Positions 1 through 9,468 of a DNA stretch of 64,000 nt are shown one piece after another; within the stretch, counting starts at the first letter, position 1, and each line of letters opens with the position of its first letter. The translations under genes and the position numbers were made by a program. Where the stretch lies: contig NZ_JAHZSV010000003.1 of NCBI RefSeq assembly GCF_019457905.1, forward strand, positions 310,001 through 374,000, in the 5' to 3' direction. The notes under the pieces are model-generated. The model saw nothing but the letters and a program-made list of their open reading frames with translations, was not told the origin of the DNA and ran no database searches. This stretch comes from Flagellimonas abyssi (GTDB lineage Bacteria > Bacteroidota > Bacteroidia > Flavobacteriales > Flavobacteriaceae).

Positions 1-1
1 T

Positions 2-658
2 CTGATTTCAGATTCTATCGGAATAAAAAAATATTTGATGGAGACCTATAACGCAGAATCCCAATTTATTGCATACGGAGCCAATATTTTTAATCAACCC
101 AATGAAAATGATATTGAGCAATATAACGAGGCGAAACCTTACCTATATAATATGTTGATAGCCAGGTTGGAACCAGAGAACAACATTGAAAAAATATTGG
201 ACGGAGTTGTAATGTCCGAATCGGATTTACCGTTTTTAGTAATCGGGAAGTACGAAACAAGGTTTGGGGAATATTTAAAGCAAAAATATGCTGATGAAAA
301 ACGAATCGTATTTCTAGGAGGAATATATAATCAATTACATTTAAACAATCTTAGATATTTTTCCAATCTATATTTTCATGGTCATTCGGTAGGTGGTACC
401 AATCCATCATTATTGGAGGCCATGGCATCCAATTCATTCATTGTGGCCCATGACAATATTTTTAACAAGTCTGTTTTAGGAGAAAATGCATTTTACTTTA
501 GCGACAAGGAAAGGGTTTCCAAGATATTGGATACCTTAGTAAAGAAAGACCATGAACATTTGATTCGTGCTAATGAGAGGAAAATCAAAGACTTTTATAG
601 CTGGGAAAAAATCAACAAAAAATATTTGGATTATTTCATGGAGTGTTTCTCTAGATGA
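2..658 (+). CDS. Glycosyltransferase, GT4/GT-B type, C-terminal part (5' cut by window edge)
   Basis: The frame is already open at base 2 and reads through LISDSIGIKKYL before the first Met, so the true start lies outside the window. The 218 visible residues look like the donor-binding Rossmann half of a GT-B enzyme: a strand-turn LIARLEPENN, then near residue 140 the GGTNPSLLEAM segment with the Glu that normally contacts the nucleotide sugar. GT4 enzymes add one sugar to a lipid-linked glycan at the cytoplasmic face of the inner membrane. The genes that follow on the same strand are polysaccharide genes, so a role in building an O-antigen or capsule repeat is likely. Donor and acceptor cannot be told. 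Confidence 0.8.
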   Translation: MISDSIGIKKYLMETYNAESQFIAYGANIFNQPNENDIEQYNEAKPYLYNMLIARLEPENNIEKILDGVVMSESDLPFLVIGKYETRFGEYLKQKYADEKRIVFLGGIYNQLHLNNLRYFSNLYFHGHSVGGTNPSLLEAMASNSFIVAHDNIFNKSVLGENAFYFSDKERVSKILDTLVKKDHEHLIRANERKIKDFYSWEKINKKYLDYFMECFSR

Positions 659-716
659 CAGGAGGGTTAAATGCCAAGCGTTTCTTGTTTAGTCACCAAC
701 CAATTATATCTTACTG

Positions 717-2603
717 ATGAAGTTTATTGAATTTACTAGAAGGTTTTATGACATGGAAGTCAATGGTATTGGGTTGGCTGTATTTAGAATGGTGTACACA
801 ATTATTTTGATGTGTGAAATTGTCCAAATCTATTATTTTAGGCACTTGATATTTGACGGCATACCTTTTGTTGAGCCTGCCGAGATTAACTTTGCAATAC
901 CAATTGGCATTTGGTTTTTATCCGTTTGCTTTTTGCTGTTCGGCTTGTTCACCCGTTTTTTCTCTATTTTAAATTATATTATGGGACTGGTTCTGATCGG
1001 TTCGATCAACACTTATGAATATCATGTGTTTTATGCATATATGGGCATAAATTTTTTGTTCATGTTTCTTCCTGTCAGTCAATGTTTTTCTTTGGACAGG
1101 CTATTAATAAAATTAAAGTATTCCAATACCACGTTCCAATACAATCCACCTCAAAAAATTTCCCAGATATATTATTTTATTCCTGTACTATCTGGTTTGG
1201 CGTTGGTATATGTTGATTCCGTTTTTTGGAAATTGGGTTCTCCAATGTGGTATAATGGGTTAGGTGTTTGGGAACCTTCTTCATTGCCAATGATTACTCA
1301 TAACAACACTTCATGGCTGTTAAACAATGAGATTGCGGTTAAGTTTTTAGGATATCTTACTATTGCTTTTGAAACTGTGTTATTGTTTTTATTTTTTAGA
1401 AAAAGGTGGAGGCTACCACTTATCATTATTGGCTTAGGGCTTCATGTAGGGATATTGATTTCTTTTCCAATCCCGTGGTTTGCTCTTACAGCTTGTGCAA
1501 TTTACATATTAATAGTACCCATTTCTTTTTGGGAAAAAATCTTTAGAGTCAAAGTCAAATCACCTGCCTTAAAAGTATATTATGATACTGAATGCCCACT
1601 TTGTGTTCGTACTAAAATCACAGTGGAGCATTTAAACCAAAACAGAAAAATTAAGTTTTTGACGGTACAATATGATGCTCAAGAAAACAACAGTCTACAA
1701 CATATAGGACAAGAAGTACTTCTGGGTGATATTCATAGTGTTGACCGGAAGGGTAAAGTATATACCGGAATAGATACCTACGTGCAGATAATGGGACATA
1801 TTTGGTGCTTGATTCCCTTATCAATATTTTTAAGGCTTCCAGGCATTTATCACTTGGCCAAAACCGTGTATGGCTATGTTGCCGAGAATCGTAACACAGA
1901 GCGTTGTACCGATGACAACTGTGGCTATACTCCGCCCCAAATAGTAGATGATTCCAAGTTTAAGCTTTTACATAACATAACTTTAAGGGACTTAAAATTT
2001 AAACTCATACATTTTTATATTGTCTTTGCTTTAATAGTGCAAAGTTTGCTTATTTATAAAAGTTATGTTTCAGAGCATATAAAGGAGTTAGTGGGGCTTA
2101 ATGACACACAAGTGGACCTGGCCATGGAAAAAACAATTTCATTTGTTGAAAAAGTAAGTAAGACATTTTTGGGTATAACGCATCATGTGGTTTTTACCGA
2201 TAAAATCCATTTTGATGGCTACAATCATATAATTGCGGTTACCTATGTACAAAAAGATGGGTCGGAAAAATTTTTACCCATAATTAATGAAAAAGGAATG
2301 CCCTCAACGTACTTATACTCTTTTAATTGGGTGAAATGGACGTTCCGCGTTAATGGCCGTAATGTTGATCAAGCTAAATTGGAAAAAGGCGTTAGAGATT
2401 TTACGGCTTTTTGGGCCCATAAAAATGGAGTTTCTCTTAAAGACGCAAAATTTGAGATAAGGGTCAAGAAGATAGAGAGTTCCTCGGTGTGGAAAGAGAA
2501 TCACCTAAAGAGTCAAATGAATAAGCCCTGGATATATGGTGGTTTTATTGATTGGGAGAACAACCAGTTTACCTCACATATTAAGAATATAGAAAGTCTA
2601 TAA
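717..2603 (+). CDS. HTTM-domain membrane protein fused to a DCC (DUF393) thiol-disulfide oxidoreductase domain
   Basis: This is a 628-residue multi-span membrane protein. Residues about 15-280 contain several hydrophobic helices of the HTTM (vitamin K-dependent gamma-carboxylase-like) type. They are followed near residue 288 by YYDTECPLC, the Asp/Cys-x-x-Cys start of a DCC/DUF393 thioredoxin-like domain. A further helix lies near residues 430-450 and a soluble C-terminal part follows. HTTM proteins are often found with or fused to DCC domains, but their substrates in bacteria are mostly unknown. The stop codon overlaps the ATG of the ATP-grasp gene (TAATG), so the two are very probably co-translated inside the polysaccharide locus. 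A redox or modification role on an exported product is inference. Confidence 0.75.
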   Translation: MKFIEFTRRFYDMEVNGIGLAVFRMVYTIILMCEIVQIYYFRHLIFDGIPFVEPAEINFAIPIGIWFLSVCFLLFGLFTRFFSILNYIMGLVLIGSINTYEYHVFYAYMGINFLFMFLPVSQCFSLDRLLIKLKYSNTTFQYNPPQKISQIYYFIPVLSGLALVYVDSVFWKLGSPMWYNGLGVWEPSSLPMITHNNTSWLLNNEIAVKFLGYLTIAFETVLLFLFFRKRWRLPLIIIGLGLHVGILISFPIPWFALTACAIYILIVPISFWEKIFRVKVKSPALKVYYDTECPLCVRTKITVEHLNQNRKIKFLTVQYDAQENNSLQHIGQEVLLGDIHSVDRKGKVYTGIDTYVQIMGHIWCLIPLSIFLRLPGIYHLAKTVYGYVAENRNTERCTDDNCGYTPPQIVDDSKFKLLHNITLRDLKFKLIHFYIVFALIVQSLLIYKSYVSEHIKELVGLNDTQVDLAMEKTISFVEKVSKTFLGITHHVVFTDKIHFDGYNHIIAVTYVQKDGSEKFLPIINEKGMPSTYLYSFNWVKWTFRVNGRNVDQAKLEKGVRDFTAFWAHKNGVSLKDAKFEIRVKKIESSSVWKENHLKSQMNKPWIYGGFIDWENNQFTSHIKNIESL

Positions 2604-3718
2604 TGCGAGAAAAAATTGCAATTATTGGCGCTAGCTATCTACAATTGCCATTGGTGGAAAAAGCAAGGCAAATGGGAATTGAGACGCATTGTTTTGCTTG
2701 GAAAGAGGGAGCGATGTGTGAAGGTGTGGCAGATTTTTTTTACCCAATTTCAGTTTTGGATAAGGAAAGGATACTTGAAATTTGTTCAGCGATAAAAATT
2801 AAAGGAATTACTACTATTGCTACAGATATTGCAATTCCTACTGTATCTTATGTTGGGGAAAAACTAGGTTTATGTGTGAATTCATACGAATCAGCCATAT
2901 GCTCTACCAACAAGTTAAAGATGAGGTTGAAGTTTGTTGATTTTAATGTTAATTCCCCTAAATTTTGGAATATTAAATCAGGACAAGTGGAAAAATTGAC
3001 TCCTAATTTTCCAGTAATTGTTAAACCAGTAGATAGGTCTGGAAGTAGAGGAGTTACTAAAGTTAACGATAAATATGAATTATCAGAGGCTATAAATGAA
3101 GCATGTAAGGAATCATTAACAGGGGCTTGCATAGTTGAAGAGTTTATAGATGGAATTGAGGTTAGCGTTGAAAGTATTTCATGGAAAGGAAACCATTATG
3201 TATTGGCCATAACAGATAAGATTACAACTGGAGCGCCAAATTTTGTAGAGCTTTCTCATCATCAACCCACTATGTGTAACGAGGAGGTAAAGAGAACCCT
3301 TGAGGATGAAACAAAAAAGGCGCTAACATCGGTTGGTGTGGAGAATGGAGCTGGGCATACAGAATTTAAGATTACCAAAAATGGAAGCGTTTATATCATT
3401 GAAGTAGGAGCAAGGATGGGAGGAGATTTTATAGGCTCACATCTTGTTGAATTGTCCACAGGATATGATTTCTTGGAAGGAGTTATTAATGTGGCTTTGG
3501 ATAGATTTGATATCAATAGTATTAGATCATCGAACAATAATTGTTCTGGGGTATATTTTTTAAGTAAAGAAACGGAAAGACTTTTACCTTTTTTTGAGAG
3601 GAAGAATATGTTTGATGTAGAAAAAAGTATAATGGGGAAAGAGCTTTTAAGGATAAAAAATAGCAATGATCGTTCAGGCTATTTAATCTATAAAGCTAAA
3701 GAACGGGTTCTTATATAG
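2603..3718 (+). CDS. ATP-grasp ligase (carboxylate-amine ligase type)
   Basis: The 371-residue protein has the ATP-grasp order: an N-terminal Rossmann-like preATP domain starting IAIIGASYLQLPLV, an ATP-binding core with VIVKPVDRSGSRGV near residue 140 and VEEFIDGIEVSVE, and a C-terminal metal-binding segment IIEVGARMGGDF. Such enzymes activate a carboxylate as acyl phosphate and join it to an amine or thiol. Here it sits between an HTTM/DCC protein (one-base overlap) and sugar-modifying enzymes, which suggests attachment of an amino acid or similar group to a glycan or its precursor. That is inference; the substrate cannot be read from the sequence. Base composition is clearly AT-rich compared with genes after 8.3 kb. 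Confidence 0.8.
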   Translation: MREKIAIIGASYLQLPLVEKARQMGIETHCFAWKEGAMCEGVADFFYPISVLDKERILEICSAIKIKGITTIATDIAIPTVSYVGEKLGLCVNSYESAICSTNKLKMRLKFVDFNVNSPKFWNIKSGQVEKLTPNFPVIVKPVDRSGSRGVTKVNDKYELSEAINEACKESLTGACIVEEFIDGIEVSVESISWKGNHYVLAITDKITTGAPNFVELSHHQPTMCNEEVKRTLEDETKKALTSVGVENGAGHTEFKITKNGSVYIIEVGARMGGDFIGSHLVELSTGYDFLEGVINVALDRFDINSIRSSNNNCSGVYFLSKETERLLPFFERKNMFDVEKSIMGKELLRIKNSNDRSGYLIYKAKERVLI

Positions 3719-3750
3719 AAATTGAAGGTAAAAAATAATTCGAAAGTTTT

Positions 3751-4395
3751 GTGAAAATATTGGCGATTATAGGATCAGGTGAATTAGGGCAACAAATAGC
3801 TAACTTTGCAATTAATGACAACCATTACAAAGAGATAGTTTTTTTTGATGATTTTACGGAGGAAAAAGTTGTAAACGGATATCCAGTTCTAGGAAAATCA
3901 AACCAGGTTAAAAGCGAGTATGAAAAGGATAGTTTTGATGAACTTATTATTGCAATCGGATATAAGCATATAGCCGCCCGAAAAAGTTTTTTTGAAAGAT
4001 TTAAGGGCATCATACCTTTTGGCAGTGTAGTTCATTCAACCTCCCATGTAGATTCCACTGCCAGATTGGGTGAGGGTATTGTCGTTTATCCCATGTGCAT
4101 TATTGATGCCAATGTAGATGTTAAAGATAATGTACTGTTAAATATTGGAACTTCTATAGCACACGACACAGTGATACAGCAACACTGTTTTTTGTCTCCG
4201 AGGGTGGCCATAGCCGGCTTTGTTAAGGTTGGGGAATGTACCATATTGGGTATTAATTGTACAATAATTGACAATGTTGAAATTATTAAAAACACACAAA
4301 TAGGGGCCGGGGCCGTAGTTATAAAAGATATCGTTGAAAGTGGCTTGTATGTTGGAAACCCTGTAAGATATATAAGAGCAAATGATTCCATTTAA
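3751..4395 (+). CDS. NeuD/PglD-family sugar O- or N-acyltransferase
   Basis: The 214-residue protein begins at GTG 3751, giving MKILAIIGSGELG, the nucleotide-sugar binding Rossmann motif of the NeuD/PglD family. The C-terminal half shows hexapeptide (left-handed beta-helix) repeats such as VVYPMCIIDANVDV and TILGINCTII. These trimeric enzymes use acetyl-CoA to acetylate a 4-amino sugar nucleotide or sialic acid. The last 14 bases overlap the following transaminase gene, so transamination and acetylation of the same sugar (for example a Fuc4NAc- or Qui4NAc-like residue) is the natural reading. The exact sugar is inferred only from this pairing. Confidence 0.8.
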   Translation: MKILAIIGSGELGQQIANFAINDNHYKEIVFFDDFTEEKVVNGYPVLGKSNQVKSEYEKDSFDELIIAIGYKHIAARKSFFERFKGIIPFGSVVHSTSHVDSTARLGEGIVVYPMCIIDANVDVKDNVLLNIGTSIAHDTVIQQHCFLSPRVAIAGFVKVGECTILGINCTIIDNVEIIKNTQIGAGAVVIKDIVESGLYVGNPVRYIRANDSI

Positions 4396-5509
4396 TAAGC
4401 CCTATTTAACGGGAAAAGAAACACATTATATTTACGACTCGGTACATTCGGGAAAGCTTTCCGGAAACGGGAAGTATACCCAGAAAGCACAAATGTTTTT
4501 TGAAGAAAAATTTGACTTCAAGAAAACGTTGCTGACCACATCATGTACCGATGCCCTAGAAATGGCTGCTATTCTGCTGAACATTTCGGAAGGAGATGAG
4601 ATTATAGTGCCATCGTATACGTTTGTTTCTTCAGCCTTGGCCTTTGTAAGACAAGGTGCGAAAATCGTTTTCGCTGATAGTAGAAAAGACCATCCAGGGA
4701 TTGATGAGAGTTTGGTTGAAAACTTAGTAACACCAAAAACAAAGGCTATTGTTGTTGTTCATTATGCGGGAGTTGCTTGTGATATGGACAAAATAATGAG
4801 TATCGCAAACAAACATGGAATTTATGTGGTTGAAGATGCGGCTCAAGCTATTGACTCATATTACAGGGGTAAACCGCTGGGAGGCATAGGTCATTTAGGC
4901 ACTTTCTCTTTTCATGAAACAAAAAATATCATCTCCGGAGAAGGGGGGCTTTTATCTATTAATGATTCCACTTTTGAGGAAAGGGCTGAAATTATATGGG
5001 AAAAGGGAACAAATAGATCTGCCTTTTTTAAGGGTGAAGTAGATAAGTATGGATGGGTGGATACTGGGTCATCATTTTTGCCTTCAGAATTGATATCGGC
5101 ATTTTTGTATGCGCAGTTAGAGCATTTACAGCCGATACAGGAGAAACGCATCAAGCTTTGGAATTTGTATAATCAGGGCCTAAAAGAGCTTGATGAAAAA
5201 AAACTATTACAGACTCCTCAAATCCCAGACTATGCAACTAATAATGCGCACATGTTTTATATTATAACCAAAAATTTGGATCAGAGAGATGATTTTATCC
5301 AACACCTAAGAAATAATGGAATACATGCAGTGTTTCATTATCTTTCTCTACATACCAGTAAATATTACCTCAAGAAGCATCTACCAGAACACCTTCCTTG
5401 GTCTGACCATTATTCTAATTGCCTTGTTAGGCTTCCTCTTTTTTATGAACTTGAAGAAGAGAGTGTTAAAAATATTTGTAAAGTAATCAATAAATTTTTT
5501 GGTCAGTAG
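4382..5509 (+). CDS. DegT/DnrJ/EryC1/StrS-type sugar aminotransferase, WecE (RffA)-like
   Basis: The 375-residue PLP enzyme belongs to the nucleotide-sugar aminotransferase family. FNKPYLTGKE at the start, SCTDALEMA near residue 54, VVEDAAQAI near 150 and the Schiff-base Lys of FHETKN at about residue 181 are all present. The overall sequence looks most like WecE/RffA, which converts dTDP-4-keto-6-deoxyglucose to dTDP-4-amino-4,6-dideoxygalactose with glutamate. The gene overlaps the upstream acyltransferase gene by 14 bases, and the product would be its substrate. Length is normal for the family and no lesion is seen. Confidence 0.88.
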   Translation: MIPFNKPYLTGKETHYIYDSVHSGKLSGNGKYTQKAQMFFEEKFDFKKTLLTTSCTDALEMAAILLNISEGDEIIVPSYTFVSSALAFVRQGAKIVFADSRKDHPGIDESLVENLVTPKTKAIVVVHYAGVACDMDKIMSIANKHGIYVVEDAAQAIDSYYRGKPLGGIGHLGTFSFHETKNIISGEGGLLSINDSTFEERAEIIWEKGTNRSAFFKGEVDKYGWVDTGSSFLPSELISAFLYAQLEHLQPIQEKRIKLWNLYNQGLKELDEKKLLQTPQIPDYATNNAHMFYIITKNLDQRDDFIQHLRNNGIHAVFHYLSLHTSKYYLKKHLPEHLPWSDHYSNCLVRLPLFYELEEESVKNICKVINKFFGQ

Positions 5510-5564
5510 GGAAGTGTTAATACTTGGATAGATTAAGGAGCGTAAAAGTAATCAATAGACTTAA

Positions 5565-6875
5565 GTGGATAAAAACAACAAAAGGTTAGAGATTGTTTCT
5601 GGAATCAAATGGACAACAGTTGGAACTATTGTTGTAGCCTTGACAGCATTGTTGAAAATATCCATACTGACTCGTTTTTTGGAAAAGTCAGATTTTGGCT
5701 TAATGGCCCTTATTATGTTTGTTCTTGGTTTCACCGACCTTTTTACAGATATGGGCCTCACTTCCGCCATCTTACACAAACAGAACATTGCAAAAAAAGA
5801 GTATGCAAGCCTTTATTGGTTTAATATCGGATTTAGTTTGCTCTTATATGCTCTATTATTTTTTGTGAGTCCTTTTATTGCAGATTTTTACGAGGAACCT
5901 AGGCTATCCATTTTGATTCCCCTCTTGGGGTTGAACATAATTGCATCTGCCATAGGACGAATTTTTAAAACCATGGAGGCTAAGGTTTTGCATTTTAGAA
6001 GAATTAGTATTTATGAGATTATCGCAGCCATAATTTCTGTTTTGCTTGCAGTAGTTTTAGCCATGAATAATTATGGTATATTATCTTTGGTTTATTCTGC
6101 ACTACTTCAATATTTTACCCAGAATTTACTTTATTTTATTCATGGTTATAGAAAGTATGGCCTTCTATCTCATTTTAAATACCGAGAAACCAAGCCTTTT
6201 TTAAAAATCGGAATTTATCAAGTTGGAGGTCAGGTAATAAACTATTTTAATCGGGATCTGGATATACTAATTATCGGAAAGGTTTTTGGCCAGGAAATAC
6301 TTGGTGGATATAGTTTGGCAAAACAATTAGTTTATAGACCAACACAAATACTAAACCCAATTTTCACAAAGGTGGCTAGCCCTGTTTTGGCCCAGATGCA
6401 GCACAGTTTGTCTGACCTTAGAAAGAATTATCTTAAATTCTTGAATTATGTAATGACAGTAAATATTCCAGTATATTTGGGGATAATAATTTTTGCTCCA
6501 TTTATTGTGGAGGTGTTGTATGGTACGGGTTATGGTGATGTGGTTTTGTTGGTTCGACTGCTTTCTGTTTATATGATTTTCAGGGCTATTGGAAATCCAA
6601 TAGGAAGTTTAGTAATAGCTACTGGGCGAACTGACTTGGAATTTTATTGGAATTTGATTTCATTATTGGTAATGCCCGTATGTATTTTAATTGGCTCCCA
6701 ATTTTCAATTGAGATAGTGCCAACTTCGATGATTTTTGCTATGATACTTCTTTTAGTACCTAGTTGGCGCTTCTTGGTTTATAGACTTACTAAAGCGTCT
6801 TTTAAAGAATATATTTTAAGCCTTATACCTAGACTTGATTTTGTTAAAATATTTAAAACATACATTCGGAAGTAA
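5565..6875 (+). CDS. Polysaccharide flippase, MOP/Wzx family
   Basis: The 436-residue protein is almost wholly hydrophobic, with about twelve predicted helices and short charged loops. It opens with the pattern of MOP-family exporters (GIKWTTVGTIVVALTALLKI, then FLEKSDFGLMAL). Wzx-type flippases move undecaprenyl-linked repeat units across the inner membrane. The start is GTG 5565; no better start lies near. It stands alone by 55 bases from the transaminase gene and is followed by the initiating transferase, as expected in a Wzx/Wzy-type locus. No Wzy polymerase is recognisable in the visible part. Confidence 0.85.
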   Translation: MDKNNKRLEIVSGIKWTTVGTIVVALTALLKISILTRFLEKSDFGLMALIMFVLGFTDLFTDMGLTSAILHKQNIAKKEYASLYWFNIGFSLLLYALLFFVSPFIADFYEEPRLSILIPLLGLNIIASAIGRIFKTMEAKVLHFRRISIYEIIAAIISVLLAVVLAMNNYGILSLVYSALLQYFTQNLLYFIHGYRKYGLLSHFKYRETKPFLKIGIYQVGGQVINYFNRDLDILIIGKVFGQEILGGYSLAKQLVYRPTQILNPIFTKVASPVLAQMQHSLSDLRKNYLKFLNYVMTVNIPVYLGIIIFAPFIVEVLYGTGYGDVVLLVRLLSVYMIFRAIGNPIGSLVIATGRTDLEFYWNLISLLVMPVCILIGSQFSIEIVPTSMIFAMILLLVPSWRFLVYRLTKASFKEYILSLIPRLDFVKIFKTYIRK

Positions 6876-6921
6876 TTGATCAAGTTTAATAATTGTGAAA
6901 CCTAATAAGATTGGTTAACGC

Positions 6922-8274
6922 ATGTTTTTCAAACAGCACAGATATTCAAACCTAATAACCCCCATTTCCTACACTATTGATTTGGTGGTATTGAATCTGT
7001 TTCTATATATTCTCCCAATAAATTTTCAAACACCAATACTAATCCATTTATACATAACGTTAGCATGGATAGTTATATCTACAAAAAACAATTTTTATAC
7101 GATTTATAGATTTGCAAAGGTGACCTACATTTTCAGGTTGATATTTGTACAATTCGTTTTTTTCTTTTTGATATTGTACGCGTTTATCGGTTTCTTTAAA
7201 CAGCCCGTCATAAGCAGACTGGCTTTGGGAGAATACTTTGTTTTAGTTTTTGCCTCAATTTCAATCATAAAGCTTTTGAGCTACCTCTTGCTTATGGAGT
7301 ATAGAGAGAAAGTAAAAGGAAATTTAAGGAATGTGGTAATCATTGGAAAAAATAAAAAAACAGATCAACTGAGAAAAGTTTTTCAGGAAAGAAGGGAGTT
7401 TGGGTATAATTTTCAAAAGCAGTTTTCCACTAAATCAGTAGGTTTTGATATTGAACATTGCTTTGAATATGTCCAAGACAATAATATTGATGAAATCTAT
7501 TGCTCCGTTTCGGAACTTAAAAACGAGGAGATAGCCATGTTCATCAGTTTTGCAGATAATAACTTAAAAACATTAAAGTTTATTCCGGACAACAAGAATA
7601 TTTTCGCCAAAAAATTAAAGTTTGAGTACTACGATTATATTCCTGTTCTATCACTTCGTGATATACCCTTGGAAAACCCGATCAATGCTTTCATCAAAAG
7701 AAGTTTCGACATTCTTTTTTCTCTTATAATAATTCTGGGATTGCTGTCGTGGCTCACACCTATTCTAGCAATATTGATTACTTTGGAATCAAAAGGACCT
7801 GTCTTTTTCAGACAGACACGGAATGGTATTGACAATAGGGAGTTCTATTGCTATAAGTTCCGGTCAATGGCGCCAAATGTCAATGCAGATAACATCCAAG
7901 CAACCAAGAATGACATGCGTATCACCAAAATCGGGAAGTTTATAAGAAAGACCAGTATAGATGAGCTGCCTCAATTTTATAATGTCTTGTTCGGAACAAT
8001 GTCCGTAGTGGGTCCACGCCCACATATGGTTAAGCATACCAACGAATATGCAACAAGTGTGGACAAGTATATGGTCCGCCACTTTGTAAAACCGGGAATT
8101 ACCGGTTTGGCTCAAGTGAGGGGCTATAGAGGAGAAATAGAAACTGAAACCGATATACAAAATCGGATTAAGTTCGATATTTTCTATATCGAAAACTGGT
8201 CTTTGTTTCTTGATATAAAAATCATAGTACAAACCGTACTCAATGCATTTAAAGGAGAGGCGAAGGCTTATTAG
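6922..8274 (+). CDS. Initiating phosphoglycosyl transferase (polyprenyl glycosylphosphotransferase)
   Basis: The 450-residue protein has about four N-terminal membrane helices, a CoA-binding-like cytoplasmic domain, and from about residue 255 the conserved bacterial sugar transferase domain: KRSFDILFSL, GPVFFRQTRNG, FYCYKFRSM, the Asp-Glu pair of SIDELPQF, VVGPRPH, and GITGLAQVRGYRGE. Enzymes of this WcaJ/WbaP type move a sugar phosphate from a UDP-sugar to undecaprenyl phosphate and so start each repeat unit. Start ATG 6922 gives MFFKQHRYSN. It follows the flippase by 46 bases on the same strand. The donor (glucose, galactose or HexNAc) cannot be decided here. Confidence 0.9.
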   Translation: MFFKQHRYSNLITPISYTIDLVVLNLFLYILPINFQTPILIHLYITLAWIVISTKNNFYTIYRFAKVTYIFRLIFVQFVFFFLILYAFIGFFKQPVISRLALGEYFVLVFASISIIKLLSYLLLMEYREKVKGNLRNVVIIGKNKKTDQLRKVFQERREFGYNFQKQFSTKSVGFDIEHCFEYVQDNNIDEIYCSVSELKNEEIAMFISFADNNLKTLKFIPDNKNIFAKKLKFEYYDYIPVLSLRDIPLENPINAFIKRSFDILFSLIIILGLLSWLTPILAILITLESKGPVFFRQTRNGIDNREFYCYKFRSMAPNVNADNIQATKNDMRITKIGKFIRKTSIDELPQFYNVLFGTMSVVGPRPHMVKHTNEYATSVDKYMVRHFVKPGITGLAQVRGYRGEIETETDIQNRIKFDIFYIENWSLFLDIKIIVQTVLNAFKGEAKAY

Positions 8275-8280
8275 TTGCTT

Positions 8281-9252
8281 ATGAAAAAAACACTCATCAC
8301 AGGAGCAGCCGGGTTTTTAGGATCACACCTTTGTGACCGATTCATTGCCGAAGGCCACCATGTTATTGGCATGGATAACCTAATTACAGGGGATATCAAG
8401 AACATAGAGCACCTGTTCCACCTAAAGCGGTTTGAGTTTTTCCATCACGATGTTACCAAGTTTGTCCATGTTCCGGGCAAGATGGATTATATCCTTCATT
8501 TTGCATCTCCTGCAAGTCCAATCGACTATTTAAAGATTCCCATCGAAACTCTCAAAGTTGGTTCCTTGGGAACACTCAATCTTTTGGGATTGGCCAGAGA
8601 TCACGGAGCACGCATTTTAGTCGCCTCCACATCCGAGGTGTATGGTGACCCGTTGGTACATCCCCAGAATGAGGAATATTATGGAAATGTGAGTCCCATT
8701 GGGCCGCGAGGAGTATATGATGAGGCCAAACGCTTTATGGAATCCATAACCATGGCCTATCACCGGCACCATGGTCTGGACACGCGTATCGTACGGATTT
8801 TTAACACATATGGATCTCGTATGCGGCTCAACGATGGCCGTGTTGTTCCCGCTTTTATGGGCCAGGCCCTTCGTGGAGAGGATTTGACCGTTTTTGGAGA
8901 TGGCTCGCAATCCCGTTCCTTTACCTATATCGATGACCAAATCGAGGGTATTTATCGCTTGTTGATGAGCGATTATGTGGAACCCATCAACATCGGGAAC
9001 CCGGATGAAACCACTATTTTGGAGTTTGCCGAAGAGATTATCAAACTAACGGGAACCGACCAAAAAATCGTGTTCAAACCATTGCCGCAAGACGACCCGA
9101 TGCAACGTCAGCCCGATATTTCCCGGGCCAAGGAAATCTTGGATTGGGAGCCCAAGGTGCATCGTTCCGAAGGACTCAAAAAAGTGTTCGAGTATTTCAA
9201 ATCACTTTCGGATGAAAAGTTATGGGAGGCCCACAGAGAGTTTTTACCATAA
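8281..9252 (+). CDS. UDP-glucuronate decarboxylase (UDP-xylose synthase), extended SDR
   Basis: The 323-residue extended short-chain dehydrogenase starts [16 protein letters not shown], a Rossmann NAD motif. It contains the catalytic Tyr-x-x-x-Lys as YDEAK, the Thr/Ser-rich [10 protein letters not shown], and the family-specific [11 protein letters not shown] near the C-terminus. These match UXS enzymes, which oxidise and decarboxylate UDP-glucuronate to UDP-xylose. I chose ATG 8281 over the TTG at 8275, which directly follows the stop of the upstream gene and would add two poor residues. Base composition rises in G+C from about here, so this gene may be the conserved flank of the more variable polysaccharide cluster. 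Confidence 0.88.
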   Translation: MKKTLITGAAGFLGSHLCDRFIAEGHHVIGMDNLITGDIKNIEHLFHLKRFEFFHHDVTKFVHVPGKMDYILHFASPASPIDYLKIPIETLKVGSLGTLNLLGLARDHGARILVASTSEVYGDPLVHPQNEEYYGNVSPIGPRGVYDEAKRFMESITMAYHRHHGLDTRIVRIFNTYGSRMRLNDGRVVPAFMGQALRGEDLTVFGDGSQSRSFTYIDDQIEGIYRLLMSDYVEPINIGNPDETTILEFAEEIIKLTGTDQKIVFKPLPQDDPMQRQPDISRAKEILDWEPKVHRSEGLKKVFEYFKSLSDEKLWEAHREFLP

Positions 9253-9265
9253 ATCATTCGTCAAA

Positions 9266-9345
9266 TGTCATTTCGAAAAGAGGAGCGAAGTGACGATTGA
9301 GAAATCTGACTTATTTTAGATTTCTCGCATTCGCTCGAAATGACA
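9266..9345. repeat. Dispersed palindromic repeat, copy 1
   Basis: Terminal arms TGTCATTTCGA (9266-9276) and TCGAAATGACA (9335-9345) are perfect inverted repeats, with an inner pair GAGAAATC/GATTTCTC. The element would fold into a long hairpin in the gap before purD. A related element lies at 29091-29178 and a shorter one at 32133-32161; all carry a GAGCG(A/C)AGT core. Confidence 0.75.
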
Positions 9346-9445
9346 ACTACGCTCCGTAACGGCTTAGTGGGAATTTGTGCAATTCGTGTCGAAAAGTAAG
9401 CCCAGATCATTTGCAAATAACCCTTAAATTAAATTTGAATTGAGT

Positions 9446-9453
9446 TATTTTTG
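9446..9453 (+). promoter_or_regulatory. Putative -7 box (TATTTTTG) of purD
   Basis: TATTTTTG matches the Bacteroidota -7 consensus TAnnTTTG and ends 15 bases before the chosen purD ATG. No well spaced TTG is seen upstream, so only the -7 element supports it. Confidence 0.4.
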
Positions 9454-9468
9454 CCAAAACATCAAATC

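Noticed and set aside
672..731. 19-codon frame from ATG 672 overlapping the start of the HTTM gene
   Set aside because: Too short, no hairpin or promoter, and no recognisable product.
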